Positions 52,701 through 64,000 of a stretch of 64,000 nucleotides of DNA are shown here, in pieces. Both the position numbers and the translations under genes were made by a program. The stretch comes from Opisthocomus hoazin (taxonomy: Eukaryota > Chordata > Aves > Opisthocomiformes > Opisthocomidae). The notes under the pieces were generated by a model. The model had not been told where the DNA came from and did no database searches. It saw only the letters and a program-made list of their open reading frames with translations. How positions within the stretch are numbered: position 1 is the stretch's first letter; each line of letters begins with the position of its first letter. The stretch covers positions 8,781,577 through 8,845,576 of the forward strand of contig NC_134417.1 of assembly GCF_030867145.1 (NCBI RefSeq), written 5' to 3'.

Positions 52701-55700
52701 TTTGGGTGGACTGTTGGAGTTCATTTGTTGTATGTGTTATTTCATTTACATTTCTACCCCTTTCTTTACCACTTATGAATAATTCGGAAAGTATTTCCAT
52801 AAATTAAGGCTGGGTGTTTTTTTTTTTTCCTAATGAAAGAATCCACTATGCAGGGGAAATGGTTTTTTAATGCTGAAATCAACTTACCAGTGGTACTTTG
52901 AGGGATAATAGAGAGGAGCAAATGTTCATTAGAGATGAAACCATCACTGTGCAGTTCACCTTGTGTGTTCCCTCCAGTGTTCTGTTCGAAAGCAATGCGA
53001 GCTGCTTTGCTTGGCTTCGCGGGGTACTACATACAGGTAGTGCTTGCTGGATTCACATCAGCACCCTGGCCACCTAGGGTACGTCTGCACTGGCCGGACA
53101 TGGTCTGCGACTGCTCTGAGAGTAGGATCATGAAATTGTAGAATACCTCCAGTTGGAAGGGACCCATAAGGATCATTGAGTGTGTCCAGCTCCCTGCTCC
53201 TCGCAGGGCGACCTAAAACTATACCATATGATGAAGACCTTTGTCTAGTAACAGGAAGCTTTTCTTCTAGTGGACAATCTTAGATTTGGTGGCTCTGACA
53301 GTAGATATTACTCAAACATTTTTTACTCTTTAGTAACTACAAATGCATTCAGAGCTCCCAGTTGCTGGGATCACCCGTATTTCCCCACCCAGTGTGCTGG
53401 TTTCCTACTTCCTATCTCTGTGATATGTAGCTGTTTTATGACTTTGGTGCCCAACGCTGCAAATTCAGAGTGAGGCATCAGGTGTTCAAACATCATAGCG
53501 CAGGATGGCTGCCATTGGTGCTAGCTAACACTATATATAATATTTTTCATCCATTCCCTGCAACAGATGAGTATCCACATGTTGTAAACAGGGAAATGGA
53601 GGGAAAGGGACTTGCCAATGTTGGTTGGCAAACCAGGTGTTCAGAGTCACACATGGTAGTGATTTGTCTTTTAATCCATATTGTTCCCCTTTTTCCCCCA
53701 TTGTTCCAATACACCACAGAGAGATTTTCAAAGCTTTAATTCAAGTTCAAGCAAAAAATTATGCTTGCAGTGTACGCTGGAACTATGCCCAAGGATACCA
53801 TGAGATAGTGAAGTGACGAATTCCAAGTTACTCACCTTTTTCCTGGAATGTGTTTATGATTTTGAGTAAAGTGGTTGCCATTTATTTATCACTGTCTTCT
53901 CTGAAGGAGAAAACACTAGGTTTGTGTTTATAGGCTCCTTGGTTTTGAGTCATCAGTGTTGAAGTCATCTTGCAGGCTGTTAATGGACTGAAATAATAAG
54001 GAGGTATGGTAAAAGGAATTTGCTTTGCGTGTCTCATTTCAAATGCAGTAATAAATCGGCTTTGTCCTACGAGATGCTGAGCTCCCTTAGGAAGTGCTGA
54101 CAGCATACTTATCTCCCCATACCTTACATGCATGCAGAAACGTGTTCTAGCTAAAGCAAGGCAGCGAACTTGTTGCTCTCGTGTATGTTTGTCTGCATAG
54201 TATTAAGTAGTGCTATCTAGCACTGCTGCTGATCTGGTTAGCTCTCACAGCAAGGATGCTTTGATCCAAAGCATCTTTCAGCTATTTGGATAAGAAACTG
54301 ATAGTAAAACGCCATGATTCTGTACAGAGCCAAAAGTCCTTCTGAAAGGAAGGGTAGGAAATACAAATATTTACCAATTTTTGCGTAACAGCTTGAAATT
54401 AATTGATCTATAGCAATTAAAAAAAACTTCTCATACTTATTCAAACTTAGACCGTGAACCTTGGCATCCTGTCCAGATTAGCATTCCTAGAAATTTCTGT
54501 AGTTTCAGAATCTCTTCTTCAAAGAACAGGTAATGACTTTTCCTCAAAATATTTCTGTGCTCGATTTTTAAGTGTTGCTGCTGTGGGGTTCTCAGTGAGT
54601 TCTCCCTCCGAAGCAGTGGAATTGAGTGTCGTCTTTCACCTGTGTTACTTGTCCTGCATTAATGATGTTCCCTAGAACTTGGTGTTGCAGCTTTTGGGAG
54701 TTTTCCACATCGAGTTTGGAGGTCTGTGGGTCTAAGTTAGCTGTGGTATTTTTCTAGAGCTCTTACTGAGGTGCTTCTCTGTGCAAGACCAGAGTTGCCT
54801 GTTTAAGCAGGAAGCAATGAGCTGCTGTACTGACGGTACTGAAGAACAGAGAACCCTTCAAAACAGTAGATTTGATCCTGCTTCTGGTTTTGTTTGTGGT
54901 TGTTCCCTTCATCCTTCCTCAGAGCAAATGCAATTCCTTATTTTTTTGTTCCTTCCCTGCTAGAAATGGAAATGTTCATTCCTTTCTTTCCTACTCAATC
55001 TAACCAGCAGCTTTGCTTGTTCTGCCTGCTTCTGGATTCTGCAGTATTTCTCAGTTACCCCATGACAATATATCCATTTCTTCTCCGAAGGCACAGTCAA
55101 ACTAGGAACAAGGACAAGCTGGCAGAAGTTCAGAAAAAATAAGTATTCAGGTTGGAGGAAACACAAGAGTGCCCATAGACCAACTCTGAATTTCAGCAGT
55201 TTGAAACCTGCTGGCTATAGGGAATCTGCTGTGAGTTTTCAACACCCAAGTAATCGTCCTCTTGAATGAAGTTGGTCTTAACTAGAATGAGTGGTTTTTA
55301 CTGTCGGTCCATCTGCTTATTTCAAAGTTTTCTGTTCTGGTAATATTCATGTTGTGTTAGCCAAATTATTACCTGATCTACTTCTGTTACTTTTTTTTAC
55401 TCTGCCCTCTTATTTAGCCTAGTATGTTTCACTGCTGTAACTCCTTTTGGGACATAATAGGTTATTGCCCTCATAAAAGTCAGTCAATTGTGGGACATAG
55501 AAAGTACTACTTCTGCTTTGTAAAATATCACAGAAAAATTCCTGTTTCGTACAACTCTGCCTGTTGAGACTTCCAGTGAGGACTGGATCCTGTTTTGCTT
55601 GCCATTGTGCAAAGACATGATGCTAAACCCCTGGCTTCCTTGCAAACCTGGAATTTGGCATCTGCTGAATTACTGTGATCCGTGACCCTGATGCATTTTG

Positions 55701-58700
55701 CTCACAAAGTGTCAGAGCGAGCAGGCTGCTGCAGGGCGTGCTTCAGGGCGGAGAGCAGCAGGTACTGCTGTACTCTGCTGCAGCTGGCTCTGCCCACAGA
55801 TGCTGCGAGGGTGCAAAATTCTGAAAGTCCTACAAAGGGAATGTGTCCATAGGCAGTCTCCCTGAAAAATCGTTTCAGGGTTGAGCCCCAAAGTAATGCA
55901 TGGTGTTTAATCAAACAACTTTTTCTTGCTCTTTGAATTGTAATATACTTGCTATATATCATTATTGTAGTAGGATGTTAAAATTCTTGTTAACCCAGGT
56001 CTGAAACTATCAGGACTTAAAACTTCCATTGTGTTCCCATAGCAATGGTGAGCTGCTGCCTACAGTGACGTGTTTAGAGGCTGAAATGGAACCTCTTAAT
56101 ATTTTGGTCTTGTCTAGTGCATTTCCTTGGCCAGTCACAGAGTGCTTGTCACAGGGAGTACAACTACCATCCCTATTTTGTAGGCAAAGAAATTAAGAAA
56201 CAGAAAGGGGAAATGATTGCCTGACACCACTCCCATTAGAAGAGAGACCTTGCTGTGGCTCCCTTTCCCCTCTTTCCTTCCCCAGCTTTCCACCCTTCTT
56301 GCCCATTGGAGCATCACATCTTTGCTAGCTCTTCCTGTCTCCTTTTATTCTGTATTAGGTAAACCAGATGCTCTCTACCAAACATTAGTGTTCACCATCA
56401 CCGTGCAGAGAAGACAAGTGCGTTGGTCCTCAGTTCATGCTTTTGTTTTATTAAAGTAAACTAACATCATTTTAGGCTTATTCATCCAGTTATGCAATAG
56501 AGTAGGAAATATAGGCTGAGGTGATACACTCTTGTAGGTGTTTCACCCTCAGTGTAACAACATTCACACAAAGTGGAATAAGCTAACTTTGGTTTGTATG
56601 CATTTTGAGTAGCACCCGTAATGAAAATATCAGGGCCGGGAATTCAGTGTCTTAAGGGAGACAGGTGTGATTAATGCTTGCTGGTTTTTCCCTTTTTTGT
56701 CTCTTGCAGCACAGTTTTGCTGTGGATTCTTTGTCATCTTGATCCTGGGCAACTTCTGGTTCCTTGCTGTTCTGTACCTGCTGTGGCTCTACCTCGACTG
56801 GGAAACGCCATGCACAGGGGGCAGACGGTCCCAGTGGATCAGAAACTGGACTGTTTGGAAGTACTTCAGGGAATACTTTCCCATTCATGTGAGTAAAAGG
56901 TTTCTCGCAGAGCTCTAAACATTGGAACAGAGACAGCTTGAATAGCCATGAGTGTGGACAAATGTCTGAGGCTCATCTTTGGTAAAATTCTCATACTTAC
57001 TATAGGATGAAGTTAATTTCTTTTTACAACATGGGAAACCTGATATATAGTGACAAAAAGGTGCAGGGGCTGATTTTCTACTTGGACTGCTGGGTCACAA
57101 GATAGTGCCTCAGCACAGTAAATGCTAGACATGATGTCTTGAGACACATCTATTTAAACTTTCTTCAGCTATGAAACAGGACAGTAGTTTGAAGTGCTCA
57201 GAAGGAAATAAATTGTCATCGGTTCTGTGTCCTGTCAGTGTGCAATTTACATACTTGTTGTTTTTGAGAATCCTTCTGAGGTATGTATTATAATGTCTGC
57301 CGCTGTCTCTATTTTTCAGCTTATAAAAACTTCAGATCTGAATCCAAATCACAACTACTTACTTGGCTTTCACCCTCATGGGGTCCTGGTAGCTGGAGCC
57401 TTTGGAAACTTTTGCACCAATTCAGGTTTCGAAAATTTATATCCTGGGCTTACTCCATATCTTCATATCATGCCCATCTGGTTCAGCTGTCCCTTCTTCA
57501 GAGAATACATAATGAGTGCTGGTAGGTAAAAACAGAGTGACTCAGCTGTTGCTCCGTATTACAGCTTCTGCTTCAAATGTAAGGTCTAGTCTATTCCTGT
57601 ACATATAAATGGCAAGTAATTTCACTTTAGAAGGATCAGCATTGGTGATGGATTAAATTGGTGCTCTGTTTTATGATGAACTGTTGTTGCAAAACAGTTT
57701 GAAAGGCTTTATTGACAGCTTTGTTAAACTATATCACTGACCTGTTTTTTTCTTTCAGAAAAAAATTGTTGTTTTTCCCTTGAACTATGAGACAGCAGTA
57801 CTGAGTATCAGTTATTTACAAGAAGAGAGGGGCTTATTAATTTATAAGATTATTTAGTCATTGCACAGACACTTACAAAACAAATTGAGGATAATCTCTT
57901 ACCGGAAAGGCTTAAAGTCCTACTCGTGACAAGTATCTTTCTAGTCAGAAGTTAATTACCTACTTCTGACTGAGGTCCCATATTGCAAATTTGTGTAATT
58001 TTAATAGAGGTGTAAACTTTAAAGACAGGGGCTTTTTTTTCTCTGTTCTAAGTAGCACTTGTTATAAAGGGGTGATATTCATGACTGGTACTGCAGTAAT
58101 AAAAGGTGAAAATAAGAAGTAATAAAGTTTGGGGAACAGTAGAATGTATAATGAAATCAAGACTAGTGTTCACGCATGGTGATTTAATAAAAGAGTTATT
58201 TTACCTAAATTCATTAAACTAGAGCATTTGAGTAAGTACTCTCTGGCGCACAAGACTAGGTTTGGGAGACAGAGATCTAGCTCTTACTCCTGCAGCACAG
58301 ATGCTGTGATTTCAGATAAGCTGTTGTGCTGCTCCATTTATAGAAACGTGCCTAGGATGTTGTTCAGATTAGTATCAGAATTGCATATCCATGTATACTT
58401 CAGTGTACCCTTCCATGCAAGTGTTATTTCCAAGGGGATTTTATCAGGCTTGCAAAGTTAAGGGATTGGCAGTGGTAGAAGATAACAGTTCTAAAAATTG
58501 CCTAGCCTGGAAATCAGCTTTACGTGTTTTTGGCATCTTGACCCATAGGAACAAATATTTACCTGCTAGATGAGAAATAACTTCAGTAAAAAGCATGCTA
58601 AAGAATAGTCAGCATTGTGGCTTGTTTTTCACAGGTATGTAGCTGATAAACCAGAGGGGACCTTTGGTATAATACAGGTTATCAGTCAAATCATAAAACA

Positions 58701-61700
58701 GTTGCAGAATCTCCTGTTTACTGGAAGCCATGCTCCTAGCACATTGTTTCATCTCCCTGTCTCTGAAGCCTGCCAGGCTGCACTGGTTGTCACTGGGAAG
58801 AGCAGTTGCAGCACTACCGTGCTGCTGTGTGAGCAGATGGGGAGCAGTGCCCTGCATGCAGGCTGACATCTCTGCTTCAGCAGGGAGATATATTTGTCCT
58901 GGGGAAAGACAGTGGGTCTTGCTTGGATTATTTGTGAGCCTCAGGTCAGCTGCATTTTTCAGAGTATCAGTGATTGTGAAGGCATATGCGGCAAATGGAA
59001 GTAGCTTTTTACTGAGGTCTGAACTTGCTCCAGTAGCAAGCTCTTCCTCTTGGTGGCCAGCTCTCAAAACTACATCACAGTCATCTTGCCCTTCTTGGGA
59101 GATTTTCATAATCCAAGTTGTAATGTCCCTGATAGGGGAAAAAAGCAAGCAGTAGCAGGAGATAAGACTTTGCTTAGCATCTGAAAGATCACGCCTTGAT
59201 ACTAACCCTGTAAAAAAACAAGAACAATGCAGCCTAGACTTGATCTCTAGATTGTAATTTAGACTATATTAATTCAACACCATGTAGCTAAATGTGGCTT
59301 CTGGGCAAATGGTACCACTGTGAGCCTTTGAAGTAATATTGATGGCACAAAGGAACTGTGGAGGGGTTAGATGCGTATCTGTTAGAAAGGGGGTTTTTTG
59401 AAGCACCAAGTTCACAGCAAGGTCTAAGTTGATGTTGAAAGCTTGTGCAGCAGTGTGCTGCTGATTAGAAGTATCAGGATCAACAGGGATGTAAGGAAAG
59501 CTTCGTGCATTCTGCTATTTTAGTCTAAATAGATTGATGAGTGCCTGGTCCTGGTTACTGAAGAATTAGCTGATGCAGTCAATGGAATGGTACAGGTGAG
59601 CCTTTTCTGCTTCTGATGCTGTTGTGCCATTGCCTTAGTTGGAGCTGCTGCTTTATGGCGTTGAAAAGAACGAAAGGGATCAGCTTGGCAGTGTAGATCC
59701 ATGTTTGAGTTCACAAGGCCTCTATTCATTCTGTTAAACCCTCTGTGCCTGTGTTTACATGCACCTGCTTTATGGCTTTAGCTGCTGCCTCTCAACAGTA
59801 TGTGCTGCCATTCAACTGTGCTGTTCTCAGGCACAGAATCTCTGAGGGGGAGTTAAGTTGGCAGAAGAGCATGCTCTACCCTGAAGATCTTAAAACTTCT
59901 GTGATAGGAAAATAGCATTTAGCTCATCAGTATGAAGTCAAAGGACTTAACCTAAGACCAGATCTGTTGCAGGATGAGGGGTCTGAACCCAAATCTTTGA
60001 ACTCTGTCCTGTGCTTTAATAATTATGATACATCGTTTAGATATTTAAAAGTATTTCTTAAGTTCCACTGTACTTGTGCGTGAAGATCTAGCAGTCACTC
60101 ATAAAATGTTTGCTCCTGAAGGAATGGTTTCTGTAGCGAAGGAGAGTGTCTCTCACGTGCTGAATAACGAAGGGGGCGGCCATGCATCCGTCATCGTGAT
60201 CGGAGGAGCAGAAGAATCTCTGAACGCGCATCCTGGAAGTTTAACTTTGACCATCCTCAAGAGGAAGGGCTTTATTAAACTGGCCTTGAAACATGGGTAG
60301 GTTTCCTATCTGGGCTGGGCTGCCGTAGTAAGCATGTTTTGAATACAGATTGATTCTTAAATATAGTTCGTATTATATATAGTAAACTCATATAATTAGA
60401 ATTTGAAACAGTTACTTGCCTAAGAATGTGCAGATGTCTGGCATAGGAGCCAGTCTGTCCACCTAGATCCAGTCTGGGAGTGCTGAAAGCTCCCTTTGAC
60501 TTTCATAATTTATGAGCAGTGGGTGTTATTAGCATATCTTGGTGTTTTGTTTCAGTTGTTTTTTGCACTAGCAAAGAGTCAGAGTTATGAAACAATATTA
60601 GTAAACCTTGGCTGTTATTGCTGAATGAAGCAGACATTCTGTTTTCTGTTCCGTAAATTGAAGTTGCATGAAAACAGGATTTTCTTGTCCTTTTAATTGA
60701 ACAAAAAATATGAAAAAGCTAGGCCCAGTTTTATTAAATCAGTGGAAATTGTGGTCTAGGAAGATTTGTTTTTACTTTTATTCTAAAGACTTTCTTTTGA
60801 AGATTGTTATTTGCAAAAGTAAGCTTCTGGGAATTTTTCGTGAAAATCTCAAGAAAAACTAGTTTACTTTTTACTATCAAGCAGCCATCGGTGTGTAACT
60901 AAACAGAGATGATATTAATATCTTTGAGTGATTTATACAGTATAAGCTATCGTGTTTGTGCTGGACTGGTCTGGATGTCTTGTATACTAACAATATTGGA
61001 ACCAATGACTTTTTCCTGCTAAGCTTTCTGAACAGCTCCCAGGATTATATATTGACATGCGAAACAATGAGAAAAAAATATTAGTCTTTAGAAATCTGTA
61101 ACATTTTTTCAGGCCATTTACTGGAAAAAAGGTGGTCTCTGAGAAGAGCAGCTCTCTTTTCACACACAGGATGCTAAGGTCCATTTTTTTCTAGAAACTA
61201 TTCTGTGTCAAAATATTCTAGTGATATATATAAGAAACCCTCTTGGAAGTCTCATAAAGGACCTGTCCTCCAATAGAAAGTAACGTTTTAGTCTAATTTG
61301 TACCCAGAAACAACACTTGCATATTTAAATTAGGACTTTAGTGCCTAAATGAGGCTCAACTGCTGATTAATCCAGTGGGATCCTAAACACTATCAGTAGC
61401 TTTTATTTTTTTTAACAATAAAGTTTAGAAGAATATTTAGGTGCTTTTTTTTTTTTTTGAACATGTCCATAATTGTCTGATCAGTCAGATCACAAAGGTT
61501 GGTGTTTGTCTCTCATCTAAACTGATTTGTATTGAGAAACTACATAGACCTGTGCCTCGCATGGACTTGATTTCAAAAGCATCCGTAACAGACAAGAACA
61601 AGATCAGGACACTTCCAAGACACAGGAATGGCCACTTCTTTCCTTATTAAGTCTTTTGTTTCAAATGGTGGTTCTCCTCTTGCTTAAAGAGGCGTAGTTG

Positions 61701-64000
61701 TCTAGAACACTCCACTAGGGTGACAGCACTTGCCTCTGCCCCAGTGACTGGAGACCTACACCTCACACGTGGTCACCTTAACCACCAGGCTACAAGTCAT
61801 TCTGGGTCTGAGCACCTGCAAGAAAAACCGCTTCAACATGAAGCGTAGGAATCCTGACTTCATTTCTGTACAGTAGGGCTGTGGGACAGTAGGACAGTGT
61901 GACTTTAGGCATTACAGCTCTTGCAGCACTGTTGGCAGTCCTGAGCTCTTATCCAAAGACTCTGCGTATGGTAATTGTTTCTGGTTTTAACATTTTGTTT
62001 CTAACGGTTAACAAAATGTGAAACAAGCTTCCAGCTCACACAGAAGTGAAAGGGTGAGGGAGGCTTGCGGAAGGCAGATGAGAAGAACCACCTGCCATCA
62101 GTGCCTGCATATGTTTCTGGTGCTTGCGATCTGCAGCATCAGATACCAAAAGAGGAAGGGGCAATGCAGAGACCTGTGCTCGCTGGCCCTGGTTCCTGTA
62201 CTGCCAACACAGAGGAGCTGTGGTTCCTAGGCTAGGACCTTGTGAAGTGTGGTACGAGTACGTCAGCAAGTCATCTGCACTTCTGGAAATGACATTTTTG
62301 GTCCAAAGTAGTACAGATACCTGATATGAAGTGAAGAAATCCTAAAGACACGAAACAAATGATGAATCAGCTAACTTATCTTTAGTTTCACAATCATAAG
62401 TTACTTATTTCTCTGTCTCAGCCTCCTACAGAGCACCTTGCAAAAGCCTTTACCAGATTAAAACAAAATCCCACAGTCTCAGCGTGCTATTGCACCACAA
62501 GATGTTCCTGTTAGTGTTGTAGTAAAAAGTATTTACACAGCCACAGTATGTACCAGGCTTTCTGATATTTCCTTTATGGGTGGCTGGGTGATACATGCTC
62601 TATTTGAGAAAGAACCTTTGAGCAGACACCAGTCAGAATAGTGAGTGGGAATGGTAGTCTTTGGGGGTCCTCAAGCTTGAAAAGCTGTAAAAGCATCTGG
62701 CTTTTTTCCATACAGGTGGGTTTTGATTGTCCACAGGACTTCCCAGCCAGCTCTGTCCTCAGTGCATCTTCCTCAAGCATTCAGAGCTCTGCAGTAATTC
62801 ATCCCGACAATATTATAGCAATGCTGCTATTTGAAACTAAGGTTTTCTCAAAGATAGTGTGGGCTAAATGGAGCTAAGATATAGAAGCTAAGACTGAAGT
62901 AAAGCAAATAAAGCACCTCTATATCCTTCAGAGACTGCTTAGGATTACCCTGCTCTTTATTCGTTAAACTGCGTGGAATGCTGCTTAATGAAACTAAGCA
63001 TTAATCAAAAAGCATACTGCAGTCAAAGTTTTAAATATAGTGGTGGTTTTGCATGTTGGAGACGACTGCACTGATTCCATCAGCCTAAGTAATTTGTCTG
63101 GGAGCTAATCAGTGCCTTTGCTCCCAAGCCAGTTCATGAACTGAATAAGAATTTGTTAGGCTGTGAAGGAGCAAAAGTGAGTTAGTGTAATTTCTGTGGG
63201 TAGGATTTGACCTCTGGTAATAATGGATTAAGGCTAGTGTTTTCAAAGAAGTCTGGAGGAAGCAGGATTTCACTGAGAATTGAACAGTGGGGGAATTTGG
63301 CATTACATTCATGTCTGTAAGGATGTCTGTGTTTTGTCATGGTTTTTGTGCGGGAGTCAAGTGCATGCATTACTCCGGTCAAAAGGCAGAGGAGAAAGCC
63401 AAGATCTGGTTTTGACACCACCCAGCTGGGAGCATTATAAGGTTAGCGTTGAGGCTTCTTTGCTTGCCAAGGGATAAAATGCAGTGGAACAAGAGTGAAC
63501 TTGCTGAAATAGTGGTGGATAAGATCATAATTATGATTATGATATATATTAATCATTTTTATGATCACGAACAGGTAAATACCAGCTAAATACTGCCCAA
63601 AAGCTAGTTGCGAGTTGTATGCCAGTCACTTATTTTTTATGTTAAACCCAGAAAACTCAAAGCAGCTGCATATCAGAAGAGTTGAATGCCTGTTGCTGAT
63701 GAAGTCCAGAGTTTTCTGTGCTGGTTATTGTGAAACCTGTTCCATGCTGCTGATGTGAATTGCAGTGTGAGTGCAGGCTGACGTGGAGTTCTCGGTGTGT
63801 TCGTTGTTTTACAGGGCTCATCTGGTCCCAGTGTTTTCCTTTGGTGAAAATGAACTATTCAAGCAAGTCGCAAACCCCAAAGGTTCATGGCTCAGAGGTG
63901 TACAGGAGAAGTTGAGAAAGATAATGGGCTTTGCTTTACCACTATTTCATGCTAGAGGAGTATTTCAATACAGTTTTGGCTTAATACCTTACAGGCAACC
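46692..64000 (+). CDS. MOGAT1: 2-acylglycerol O-acyltransferase 1 (whole visible coding span; 3' end outside window)
   Basis: MOGAT1 adds a fatty acyl group from acyl-CoA to monoacylglycerol, making diacylglycerol at the ER membrane. Coding exons: 46692-46785, 56710-56888, 57320-57521, 60122-60296 and 63815-64000 (cut by the window). All introns are GT-AG and phases agree, giving 278 codons plus two bases. Human MOGAT1 is about 335 residues from memory, so roughly 57 residues are missing at the C-terminus. DGAT2-family signs: N-terminal hydrophobic segments (about 20-60), YFP at 87-89, the HPHG active-site motif at 109-112, GGAEESL at 186-192, and the [17 protein letters not shown] region at 206-222. 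Paralogues MOGAT2 and DGAT2 share these motifs; the head-to-head position with FARSB is what favours MOGAT1. Confidence 0.95.
51795..51846. repeat. Perfect 26-bp tandem duplication
   Basis: TTAGGGAGGGAATTTAACCA plus TGTCTA occurs twice back to back, at 51795-51820 and 51821-51846, without mismatch. Perfect identity suggests a recent duplication, likely polymorphic. Confidence 0.95.
51850..52096 (+). mobile_element. Old CR1-like fossil
   Basis: AAAATGGCTGTGCTGCGTCA then GGCCAAAGGCCC, later CTGATAGTGGATGCCTAAGG and AATAGCGCCTAATGCTCCAT. This follows, in order, the sauropsid repeat that reads 'atggccatactgggtcagac' then 'caaaggtcca', 'gacagtggccaatgccagat' and 'aatagccattgatggaccta'. It is diverged; the family name is from memory. 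Confidence 0.55.
53126..53225 (-). mobile_element. CR1 LINE tail fragment
   Basis: Reverse strand of a CR1 3' end: ATCATGAAATTGTAGAATAC, CAGTTGGAAGGGACCCATAA, GGATCATTGAGTGTGTCCAG, then CTCCCTGCTCCTCGCAGGGC and ACCTAAAACTATACCATATG. This is the CR1 subtype with the 'CTCCTCGCAGG...ACCTAAAACTA' tail. Its inner end may extend to about 53260. Confidence 0.8.
53545..53680 (-). mobile_element. Ancient MIR/L2/L3-type fossil
   Basis: The stretch contains GGGAAATGGAGGGAAAGGGA, CTTGCCAATG, AGAGTCACACATGGTAGTG and TTTTAATCC in the order seen on the reverse strand of old amniote repeats (gaaactgaggcacagagag, then cttgcccaaggtcacacag and a gaacccagg block). It is too diverged to assign to one family. Confidence 0.45.
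56175..56235 (-). mobile_element. Ancient MIR/L2-type fossil
   Basis: CCCTATTTTGTAGGCAAAGA then AATTAAGAAACAGAAAGGGG and AAATGATTGCCTGAC follows the pattern 'cccattttacagatgaggaa', 'actgaggcacagagagg' and 'ttaagtgacttgcc'. Short and diverged. Confidence 0.45.
56710..56888 (+). CDS. MOGAT1: MOGAT1 coding exon 2 (residues 32-91)
   Basis: CTTGCAG acceptor. The exon encodes a second hydrophobic segment ([20 protein letters not shown]), then [20 protein letters not shown] and a [13 protein letters not shown] end before GTGAGT. GGRRSxWIxNWTxWKxFxxYFPIH is a signature of the MGAT/DGAT2 family. Confidence 0.95.
56889..57319 (+). other. MOGAT1: MOGAT1 intron 2
   Basis: A 431-bp intron. Nothing was recognised. 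Confidence 0.8.
57320..57521 (+). CDS. MOGAT1: MOGAT1 coding exon 3 (residues 92-159, HPHG motif)
   Basis: TTTTCAG acceptor. The exon encodes [20 protein letters not shown], then [14 protein letters not shown] and a [14 protein letters not shown] block ending in FREYIMSA plus one base of Gly-159 before GTAGGT. HPHG at 109-112 is the conserved active-site motif of the DGAT2 family. Confidence 0.96.
57522..60121 (+). other. MOGAT1: MOGAT1 intron 3 (2.6 kb)
   Basis: No exon was recognised. A stretch at about 59945-60025 (AACCTAAGACCAGATCTGTT, then GTCTGAACCCAAATCTTTGA and a CTCTGTCCTGTGCTTTAAT end) resembles the end of old MIR/L3-type repeats on the reverse strand. A GC-richer stretch at 58740-59100 was inspected and nothing was assigned. 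Confidence 0.7.
59945..60025 (-). mobile_element. Ancient L3/MIR-type fossil
   Basis: The run of words recalls 'gcccaaggtcacacagcagg', 'gatttgaacccaggtctc' and 'cagtcctgtgctctaacc' from old amniote LINE/SINE tails. It ends about 100 bp before MOGAT1 exon 4. Weak call. Confidence 0.4.
60122..60296 (+). CDS. MOGAT1: MOGAT1 coding exon 4 (residues 159-217)
   Basis: The exon starts GA after CTCCTGAAG, completing Gly-159, then [37 protein letters not shown] and [11 protein letters not shown], with two bases of Gly-217 before GTAGGT. The acceptor has a weak pyrimidine tract. Two upstream AGs (ending 60091 and 60094) keep the frame open and would add 10 or 9 residues. I chose 60122 because it gives the family's length. 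Confidence 0.9.
60297..63814 (+). other. MOGAT1: MOGAT1 intron 4 (3.5 kb)
   Basis: Contains an old L3/CR1-like stretch at about 61695-61825. The rest is unassigned A/T-rich sequence with a T run at 61446-61459. Confidence 0.7.
61695..61825 (+). mobile_element. Old L3/CR1-like or tRNA-headed SINE fossil
   Basis: GCACTTGCCTCTGCCCCAGT, GACTGGAGACCTACACCTCA, then CACCTTAACCACCAGGCTAC and AAGTCATTCTGGGTCTGAGC. The 'ccctaaccactaggctac...gtcattctggg' pattern is common in old amniote L3/CR1-like repeats. On the reverse strand, TAGCCTGGTGGTTAAGGTG also resembles a tRNA A-box, so a tRNA-derived SINE is the alternative. Confidence 0.45.
63815..64000 (+). CDS. MOGAT1: MOGAT1 coding exon 5, partial (residues 217-279)
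   Basis: TTTTACAG acceptor, then [40 protein letters not shown] and [19 protein letters not shown] to the last base of the window. The frame is open to the edge, so the exon may continue beyond it. The [13 protein letters not shown] and [16 protein letters not shown] motifs are typical of MGAT/DGAT2 enzymes. Confidence 0.95.

Larger units (their letters stand above)
46786..56709 (+). other. MOGAT1: MOGAT1 intron 1 (9.9 kb)
   Basis: Long first intron. It holds a perfect 26-bp tandem duplication (51795-51846), an old CR1-like fossil directly after it (51850-52096), a CR1 tail fragment (53126-53225) and MIR-like relics (53545-53680, 56175-56235). The rest shows no exon or RNA gene that I can support. 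Confidence 0.8.

Noticed and set aside
61750-61800. tRNA gene on the minus strand
   Set aside because: TAGCCTGGTGGTTAAGGTG resembles an A-box, but no proper B-box, anticodon stem or acceptor stem could be formed. It fits an old repeat better.

Overview
This window is vertebrate nuclear DNA, most likely from a bird. It carries large spliced genes with GT-AG introns, a GC-rich CpG island, and several 5'-truncated CR1 LINEs whose 3' ends carry the ATTCTATGATTCT-type short tandem repeat typical of sauropsid, especially avian, CR1. Compact introns (FARSB in about 42 kb) also suit a bird; a crocodilian or turtle cannot be fully excluded. No bacterial operons, CRISPR arrays, tRNA or rRNA genes were seen.

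Two genes explain the coding content, and they lie head to head. On the minus strand, positions 45612 down to 3681 hold FARSB, the beta subunit of cytosolic phenylalanyl-tRNA synthetase. I rebuilt 17 coding exons by hand; every junction has GT..AG signals and keeps frame, and the total is exactly 589 codons plus a TGA stop. On the plus strand, from 46692 to beyond the window end, lies MOGAT1, a monoacylglycerol acyltransferase of the DGAT2 family. Five coding exons (279 codons including a split last one) are visible and the C-terminus lies past base 64000. The FARSB-MOGAT1 head-to-head pair matches the order I know from human 2q36.1, which supports orthology.

Layout: 1-3570 is flank beyond the FARSB 3' end, with no recognised gene and an unexplained CpG-rich patch at about 430-1060. 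3572-3577 is a candidate FARSB poly(A) signal. 3681-45612 is FARSB, with a 16-kb intron 16 and four CR1 insertions in introns 15, 14, 6 and 5. 45125-46690 is the CpG island with the divergent promoter region; the two start codons are 1079 bp apart. 46692-64000 is MOGAT1, with a 9.9-kb first intron holding a perfect 26-bp tandem duplication and old CR1/MIR/L3-like fossils.

The two genes have unrelated jobs (translation; glycerolipid synthesis at the ER) and share only the intergenic CpG island. I found no convincing undescribed system. The most checkable oddities are the orphan CpG-rich patch, the poly(T) tract inside the divergent promoter, a young CR1 copy with an open C-terminal reading frame, and clustered in-frame acceptor sites ahead of MOGAT1 exon 4.
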